Source of the DNA: Paramoeba atlantica
Lineage: Eukaryota; Discosea
Assembly (NCBI GenBank): GCA_977017575.1
Contig: CDRNVI010000150.1
Span: 1-64,000, forward strand
Reading direction: 5' to 3'
Length of the DNA stretch: 64,000 bases
Under the pieces are notes generated by a model, which was not told the DNA's origin, made no database searches, and worked only from the letters and a program-made list of their open reading frames with translations. The translations under genes and the position numbers were made by a program. Positions within the stretch are counted from its first letter, which is position 1. Each line of letters begins with the position of its first letter. Positions 56,715-64,000 of the stretch are shown here, piece by piece.

Positions 56715-58986
56715 TTATTTCCACAGTTCGATTGTATTTTTCTTCCAATCAGAAACAATAATTGTTCCAAATGAATCAACAACAATCCCAGTAGGATACT
56801 TCATGTGGTGTTGACCAAACGAAAAAAGAAATGTTCCATCTTTCTCAAACACACTCACTCTTTTATTTCCTGTATCACAAACAACAATTCTACCTTCCCC
56901 ATCAACAGCAACACTTCTTGGACAATCGAATTGAGAATCATCTGAACCTTCTGTTCCAAAACATCGAATAAAATTCCCTTCAATATCCATCACTTGAATC
57001 CGATGATTCAAACAATCACAAATAACAAGATTCCCATCTCCATCAACTACACCACAATAAGGTTCATTAAATTGACCTTTAGAAGAACCAAATGAACCAA
57101 AAGAATGAAGAAAAGATCCATCATTATCAAACACTTGGATTCGATGATTGGAAGTATCAGCAACAATAATTCGACCTTCTTCATCCACATCCACACCATA
57201 TGGTTCATTAAACTGACCATCTTCATCACCTTTTGATCCAAAAGAGTTGATCAATTCTCCTTCTTTGTTTAAGATTACAACTCGATGAGAATCTTGAGAC
57301 CAATTAAGAACAACAATTTGATCATCCAATCCAATTGAAACATCAACAGGTTCCAACTGAAGTGAATCAATTGTTTTCTGAATTGTTGATTCAATCATCT
57401 CATTTCCTTCTTTATCTCTCACTCTCAATCGGTCATCTTCACAAATAAAAATATTCCCATCACTGTTCACACTCACTCCAAAAGGTACATTCTCTAAAGG
57501 AAAAGAAGAAACAAAACGAATCGAATCACCACCACCATCACAACAAATCACTCCTTTCTTTGGTCCAACAACACCTCCTTCAGAAACAATATCATTTGCA
57601 GTTTGAAGAAGAGTTGAAAAAAGTTGATCATCAAAAAAGAGAGAAACATCACACTCAGTTGTTGTTGTTGTTGTTGTTGGTGTGTTGGATAAACGAATAA
57701 TTGAATCTTTTCTTATTCTCAAATCTTCTTTCTCTAATTCTATTTCTTTCTTTTCAATTCTTTTCTTTTCTAATTTCTCTTCTAATTCTTTCATTTCTCT
57801 TTCAATTCTTTTTCTTTTCTTTTCAATAAAAATCAATCTTCTATCCAATCTATCTCCAATCTTTACAACTTCATTCCTTTTCTCCAAAATACTTTCTTCA
57901 ATTGATTTTACTTTCTTTCTGTGATCATCATGTGTACCAAGAATACAACAAATACAAACAAAAGAAGAACATTGAAAACAATATCCCCAAATTGTTTCAG
58001 ATGGGTGTTTTGAACATTCTCTCTTCTTCAAATTCTCCAATCCCACTCCCATCACCACCCCCTCCTCCTCCAATCTTCTTCTTCTTCCACCTCCCTCAAC
58101 ACCATCTCTTTCAGATCGGTTGTGATTTCGAGAGAAAATAGTTGAGGTGTGAGATGGATCACAAGAATCACAAATAAACATGTTACAATCAGAACAATAC
58201 ATTCGAGTTTGTTCTCCACACGTTTCGAAATTCACACATTCTCCATTTCCTGTTCAAAAAATATGTTATTCAACAATTTGAAATAGCTTTTTTTCAAAAA
58301 AAAGAGGAAAGAAAGAAAGGAAATAGAGGAAAGAAAGAGAGGGAGTTCAAAAAATGGAAATAAAAACCTGATTGATTGGAGAAAGAGATCAAATTTGAAG
58401 AAAGAAGAACATCAATCGTTTCTGGAATCAAATAATTCATCGAAAATGTTTCAACGCTTTCACATTCATTCATTTCTCGACAAACTGGACATTTCACTCC
58501 TTTCAAAGAGGAAGGAGAGGGAGAAGAAGAGGAGGAAGAAGAGGAAGAAGAAGAAGAAGAGGAAGAAGGATTTTGAAGAAGAAAGAGATTGTTGAGACAA
58601 GGAAAACAAAAAGAAAGACCACAACAAGGTAACAACCTTGGTTCTTTTTCCCAATTCATCAACTCCAAACATATCCCACATTCAAATCTTTTCTTTTTCT
58701 CTTCTTCTTCCTTTCTTCTTCTTTTCATCCCCTCTTCTTCTCCTTCTCTTTCCCTTCCTTGTTCTCTCTTTCCAAGAACATCCTCACTTCTTTTTCTTTC
58801 TTTTTGTTCTATTTCATCATCATCTTTAATCACAACAACATCAACATCTTCTTCTTCAATCACAACAACAACAACATCATCATCAAGAGGAATTTGTTCT
58901 TTCTTTCCTCTTTTTAATTTTTCCCCCTCCTCCTCACTCGCACTTCTCACCACTTCTATCTTTCTCTTTCCTCTTTGATCACTCAT
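56715..58986 (-). CDS. TRIM-NHL-like protein, copy 2 (complete)
   Basis: Predicted 717 residues from exons 58986-58368 and 58249-56715, in phase. I chose the start MSDQRGKRKIEVV to match copies 1 and 3; an in-frame ATG at 59019 would add 11 residues. It has the same modules as copy 1: an acidic and basic head with a Val/Asp-rich stretch (DDDVVVVVIEEEDVDVVVI), RING with CCGLSFCFPC and a longer poly-Ser loop, B-box-like pair (MYCSDCNMFICDSCDPSH and ECSKHPSETIWGYCFQCSSF), coiled coil, a Thr run from an ACA repeat (57657-57678), and six NHL blades ending IELWK. No lesion seen. Confidence 0.92.
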
Positions 58987-60316
58987 TTTATCTTCTTTTT
59001 TTAATCTCTCTCTCTCCAAATCAAAACAACACCTTTTTCAACGAAAATATATTTAAATGATGAGAGTTGTTGCTGAGAAGTTCAAGTGGGTGTGTGTGTG
59101 TATCAAGAGAGTTCTCTTTTTAAATAAGAGAATTGGTCGCTCTGTGTTAATATCATTTTTAGTGTCCAAATCAAAGAAATGAAATTGTCAAAAGGGGTGA
59201 GAAAAAGAAGAAAATAAAAAAGGGGGATGAAAGGAGAATGGAAAAGGAAATGAAGGGAAAAAGAAACAAACAAAAACCAAACACAAAAAGAAGAAGAAAA
59301 AAAAAGCAAACATTCTCTTGAAAGAAGAAAGAGGGGAACAAAGGCTCGTTCAACGATCGTTGTATATCTCAAAACAAAAAGAGAAGAGAGAGAAAGAGAA
59401 AGAGAAGCAAAGGATTTGGTTTCCAAGAAAGAGATCTCTCTAAAACTCAACAAAAGAAAAGTTTTTTTTTGAAGACAACTCAAACAGAGAGAGAGAGAGA
59501 GAGAATGAGAGAAGAGGGAGACAAAGAAGAGAGAGAGACCCTCCAAACGAAAAAGGAGAGAGAGAGAGAGAGAGAAAGGTCCAAAATGAAGACACAGGCA
59601 ACTGAAGAGGGACAAACGAAAACGAGAGAGAGGGAAGAAAAGGAAACAGAAAAAAACACAAAAGAAAAAAGAAAGGGTCCGAAAAGACGATTCAAAACTT
59701 TTTAAACATCTGAAAAAAACCTTCTTTTTTTTTGTTTTTCCTCTCTTCTGTGTCTTCTCTCTCCCTCTTTCTCTCTCTGTCTCTCTCCTTCCCCTCTCTT
59801 GTGTTGTGTCTTTTTTTTGTTTTTCTTTCTGATGGAGGGGGAGGGGGAGGAATAAAACTTTTTGGTTGATCAAATGAGGGTAATTTTTTTCAATCTTTGG
59901 GAAAAAGGAAATTTTAATAATTATTAAAAATGAGAATATTACTCCCCCAAAGGATGAAGAACTTCAACCCACCCCAAAATCAAAACAAAGAAAGAGAAGA
60001 AAATAGAAGAAAAACAACAACATTGAAGAATGAAAGAAGAAAGAAGAGAGATGGGAAACACAAAAAAAGGTGTCAAAGGGAGGAGAGAGAGAAGAGTCAT
60101 CAATTGGTGTGGAGAAATCGAAAGCGGAAAAGAAGGAGAACCAAAAAAGCGAAGATTGGGAGCGAAAAGACCGCGCAGTCTCTGGAAACTAAACACCCTC
60201 AAAAGAAGAAGAAGGGAGAGAATTATAAAATCCTACAAAAAAATGAGAAAAAAAAGAAATTCAAAAAAAAGGAGAAAAGGAAATGAAAAAAGAAAAAATA
60301 AACCTTCCTCCTCTCT
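58987..60316. promoter_or_regulatory. Upstream region of TRIM-NHL copy 2 with a conserved block
   Basis: 1.3 kb of purine/pyrimidine tracts with no supported gene. The block 59661-59722 (GGGTCCGAAAAGACGATTC, then AAAACTTTTTAAACATCTG) recurs in inverted orientation at 63252-63310, where it lies upstream of the copy at 63672; relative to each gene the orientation is the same. It includes a tiny ATG frame (MFKKF). A promoter or 5' leader role is inferred. The right part, 59930-60316, is the 3' flank of copy 3. Confidence 0.5.
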
Positions 60317-62594
60317 TCAAAATGATTTCCAAAATTCAATTGAATTTTTCTCAAAATCTGAAATAATAATTGTTCCAAATGAATCAACAACAACCCCAGA
60401 AGGCTCTTTTATGTGATGTTGACCAAACGAAAAAAGAAATGTTCCATCTTCTCAAACACACTCACCCTTTTGTTTCTGTTTCCTGCATCACAAACAATAA
60501 TTCTACCTTCCCCATCCACAGCAACACCTACACAACCGAATTGAGAATCACCTGAACCAAATGTTCCAAAACATCGAATAAAATTCCCTTCAATATCCAT
60601 CACTTGAATCCGATGATTCCCAAAATCAGAAATAACAATATTCCCATCTCTATCAACTCCAACACTGTAAGGTCGATCAAATTGACCTTCAGAAGAACCA
60701 TAAGAACCAAAAGAACGAAGAAAAGATCCATCATTATCAAATACTTCAATTCGATCATTTCCAGAGTCAGCAACAATAATTCGACCTTCTTCATCCACAT
60801 CCACACCATATGGTTCCTCAAACTGACCATCTTCAGAACCAACTGATCCAAAAGATTTGATCAATTCTCCTTCTTTGTTTAAGATTACAACTCGATAACA
60901 ATCTTGAGAACAATCAAGAACAACAATTTGATCATCCAATCCAATTGAAACATCAACCGGTTCCAACTGAAGTGAATCAATTGTTTTCTGAATTGGTGAT
61001 TCAATCATCTCATTTCCTTCTTTATCTCTCACTCTCAATCCACCCTCACCTCCACAAATAAAAATATTCCCATCACTGTTCACACTCATTCCATAAGGAG
61101 AATTCTTCAAAGGAAAAGAAGAAACAAAACGAAAAGAATCACCACCACCATCACAACAAATCACTCCTTTCTTTGGTTTGAGTAATCCAACAACACCTCC
61201 TTCAGAAACAATATCATTTGCAGTTTGAAGAAGAGTTGAAAAAAGTTGATCATCAAAAAAGAGAGAAACATCACAATCAGTTGTTGTTGTTGTTGTTGTT
61301 GTTGTTGGTGTGTTGGATAAACGAATAATTGAATCTTTTCTTATTCTCAAATCTTCTTTCTCTAATTCTATTTCTTTCTTTTCAATTCTTTTCTTTTCTA
61401 ATTTCTCTTCTAATTCTTTCATTTCTTCTTCAATCCTTTTTCTTTTCTTTTCAATAAAAATCAATCTTCTATCCAATCTCTCTCCAATCTTTACAACTTC
61501 ATTCCTTTTCTCCAAAATACTTTCTTCAATCGATTTCACTTTCTCAATGTGATCATCATGTGTTTGAAGAATACAACGAGGACAAACAAAAGAAAAACAT
61601 TGAAAACAATATCCCCAAATTGTTTCAGATGGGTGTTTTGAACATTCTCTCTTCTTCAAATTCTCCAATCCCATCACTCCCACCACCCCCTCCTTCTCCA
61701 ATCTTCTTCTTCTTCCACCTCCCTCAACACCATCTCTTTCAGATCGTTTGTGATTTCGAGAGAAAATGTTTGAAGTGTGAGATGGATCACAAGAATCACA
61801 AATAAAGACTTTACAATCAGAACAATACATTTGAGTTCGTTCTCTGCATGTTTCGAAATTCACACATCTTCTTTGAATGGCGACTTCTCCTGCTTTGTTT
61901 TTTTCTTGATAAAAACGAAAAACTAAGTCAGTGAAGGCGAAATAACTTTCTCTCAAAAAAAAAAATCCAAAAAAAAAAATCGTTGGAGGAAAAAGTAAAA
62001 AACCTGAAGTTCAAAAAAATGGAAATAAAAACCTGATTGTTGGGAGAAAGAAATCAAATTTGAAGAAAGAAGAATATCAATTGTTTCTGGAATCAAATAA
62101 TTCATCGAAAGTGTTTCAACGCTTTCACATTCGTTCATTTCTCTACAAACTGGACATTTCACTCCTTTTAGAGAGGGTGAAGATGAAGAGGGAGATGGGG
62201 AAGAAGAAGAGGAAGAGGAAGAGGAGGAAGGAGGATTTTGAAGAAGAAAGAGTTTGTTGAGACAAAGAGAGCAAAAAGAAAGACCACAACAAGGTAACAA
62301 CCTTGGTTCTTTTTCCCAACTCATTAACTCCAAACATATTCCACATTCAAATCTTTTCTTTTTCTCTTCTTCTTCTCTTCTTCTCATCATCACCACTTCT
62401 TCTCTTTCTCCTTCTTCTTCTTTTCCAAGAACATCCTCACTTCTTCTTTCTATTTGTTCTTTTTCATCATTCTCCCCAACCACAACAACATCAAGATTAC
62501 TTTGTTCTTTCTTTCCTCTCTTTGATTTTCTTTTCCCCTCCTCACCCCCACTTCTCACCACTTTTCTCTTTCTCTTTCCTCTTTGATCACTCAT
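60317..62594 (-). CDS. TRIM-NHL-like protein, copy 3, frameshifted near its end
   Basis: Exons 62594-62033 and 61889 leftwards, in phase. MSDQRGKRKRKVV head, RING (ECGICLELMSWEKEPRLLP, CCGLSFCSLC), zinc modules (CVNFETCRERTQMYCSDC and ECSKHPSETIWGYCFQCFSF), coiled coil, Thr run and NHL blades as in copy 2. In the fifth blade PRS/YPRG is reduced to CVG. Near 60450 one T is missing compared with copies 1 and 2 (CCATCTTCTC against CCATCTTTCTC), so the frame leaves the family at FEK and stops at 60409 after MEHFFFRLVNIT, giving 680 residues without the last blade. Beyond the slip the old frame remains readable to TGA at 60317-60319, so the change is recent or a sequencing error. Confidence 0.87.
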
Positions 62595-63671
62595 TTTATC
62601 TTCTTTTTTAATCTCTCTCTCTCCAAATCAAAACAACACCTTTTCGAATCAAAATAGTCAATGAGAGTTGTTGAGAGATAAGAGGATGATTTCTCTGTGT
62701 TTCTCTCATTTTAGAAGTCACAAGAAAGGAAAGGAAAATGAAGGAAGAAAAGAAATAATAAACCTAACCACACCTTTACAATTCGAGGAAGAGAGAAGAG
62801 TTTGTTGTGTGAATGTGTTTTGTTGAAAGAGAAGAGGGTGCTTCTGTTCAATTTGAAAGAGAGATGAAAGAAGATCAAAAGATGAGATGACATTTCAAAA
62901 TATAAAAAAGGAAGGGAAAGAAAATGGAAAGTTTTAAAAGAAAAAAACAAAACATTTGAAGAATCCAAAAAGAGAAATCAAAAAACAAAAACAAACAGAA
63001 AAAGAAAAGATGAAAAAACAAACATTCCCTTTGATAACAAGAGGGGGGAAATGGGGAACACACAAAAGTCAACGTCGTCGAAAAATAACACAGGAGAAGG
63101 ATGAGAGAGAGAGAAGAGAGAGAAGAGAGAAAGGAGAGAAGAAAGAGAGAGAAGACACAGAAGAGAGGAAAAACAAAAAAAGAGAAGAGAAAGAGGAAGA
63201 GAGAGGGAAGAGAGAGGGAAGAGGAAAAACAAAAAACAAAAAAAAAAAGAAAGTTTTTTCAGATGTTTAAAAAGTTTTGAATCGTCTTTTCGGACCCTTT
63301 CTTTTTTCTTTTTCTCACTTTCTGTTTCCTTTTCTTCCCTCTCTCTCTCAATTTTCGTTTGGGGGTCTTTTTTTTGGACCTTCTCCTCCTCTCTTCCCTC
63401 TCTCTCTCCTTTTTTACAAAGAAGAGTCTCTTCCTCTTCTCCGTCTCTCTCCTCTCTCTCTCCTCTCTCTCTTTGATTGGGAATTGGTTTCTTCTCCATT
63501 GTTCCTCATTTCATTTTTTGTGTTTTGTTTTGGCAGCAACAGTCTCTCTCTGTGTGGTTGGGATAGTTTTGGTTTGATTTTTCTTTTTGGGGTGTTTTGT
63601 TTGTTCTTTTCGTTGCTTTTTCTTCTTTTTTTGTTGTTGATTTATCTCTTTTCCCACACAGAGAGACAAAA
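62595..63671. promoter_or_regulatory. Divergent promoter region between TRIM-NHL copies 3 and 4
   Basis: About 1.1 kb serving two divergent genes. It holds the block 63252-63310 shared with 59661-59722, and long GA (63095-63230) and CT (63380-63475) tracts. No gene is supported; the open frames here are low-complexity. Confidence 0.5.
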
Positions 63672-64000
63672 ATGAGCGAAAATAGAGGAAAGAGAAAGAG
63701 AGGAGAAACAGAATTAGAAACTGAGAAAAAGAGAGAAACCAAAAAAGGAAAGAAAGAGGAAGAAGAACAAACAACAGATCGTTGTGGTGGTGATGATGTT
63801 GTTGTGATTGAAGAGAACGATGGTGATGTTGAAAAAGAACAAAGAGAAGAAAGAGAAGAAGGAGAAAGAGAAGGAGTGGTGATGAAAAGAAGAAAAAAGG
63901 AAGAAGAAGAGAAAAAGAAAAGATTTGAATGTGGAATATGTTTGGAGTTAATGAGTTGGGAAAAAGAACCAAGGTTGTTACCTTGTTGTGGTCTTTCTTT
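63672..64000 (+). CDS. TRIM-NHL-like protein, copy 4 (3' end outside window)
   Basis: 109 codons to the window edge: MSENRGKRKRGETELETEKK, an acidic stretch with DDVVVIEENDGDV, then KRFECGICLELMSWEKEPRL and CCGLS, the beginning of the RING. The CCGLS confirms the Leu-for-His change in this copy too. The head is closest to that of the deleted gene at 54637, so the two form a subgroup oriented on +. Confidence 0.9.
   Translation, partial: MSENRGKRKRGETELETEKKRETKKGKKEEEEQTTDRCGGDDVVVIEENDGDVEKEQREEREEGEREGVVMKRRKKEEEEKKKRFECGICLELMSWEKEPRLLPCCGLS

Noticed and set aside
59103-59873. 256-codon Phe/Leu/Ser-rich frame on -
   Set aside because: Made of CT and T tracts in the upstream region of TRIM-NHL copy 2; no conservation with the paralogous region apart from the short shared block.

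Overview
This window is nuclear DNA from an intron-rich, AT-rich unicellular eukaryote. GT..AG introns are 38 to a few hundred bases long, often one-sided pyrimidine or A/T tracts. TAA, TAG and TGA all act as stops, there are eukaryotic tRNA-Glu genes, and the proteins (RasGEF, RING/B-box/NHL, ankyrin) are typical of protists with expanded signalling families. I cannot name the species. Exon coordinates below were read by eye from splice signals, reading-frame phase and comparison of paralogues inside the window.

Layout: (1) 1-7513, two tandem RasGEF genes on +, the first cut by the window edge. (2) 7787-8116, a small TIR/TSD transposon-like insertion lying exactly at the 3' end of the next gene. 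(3) 8117-31011, a head-to-tail array on - of seven ankyrin-repeat genes plus the tail of an eighth. Each internal exon is close to one 33-residue ankyrin repeat with phase-0 introns, and several copies have lost whole exons. (4) 31121-32136, two small, poorly supported convergent gene candidates. (5) 32444-43090, a giant gene on + for a 3451-residue protein. It has an N-terminal membrane segment, a Cys-rich head, and about 70 repeats of 40 residues with an NGGTGA core that resembles phage tail-fibre repeats; 34 periods of exactly 240 bp follow one another. (6) 43454-50622, two more RasGEF genes on +. (7) 50681-64000, a family of RING-B-box-coiled coil-NHL (TRIM-NHL-like) genes: three on -, an internally deleted copy on +, and a fifth running off the right edge on +. 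Three tRNA-Glu genes and a long hairpin lie among them.

Functional reading: the RasGEFs should activate Ras-family GTPases. The ankyrin genes are probably nuclear or cytoplasmic scaffolds, since their tails are Lys/Arg/Glu-rich. The TRIM-NHL genes are likely ubiquitin ligases or RNA/protein-binding regulators, with an odd RING in which the usual His ligand is Leu. The giant protein is best seen as a surface fibre or adhesin. All four families show recent local duplication, exon loss and homogenisation. The most unusual object is the phage-fibre-like giant gene.
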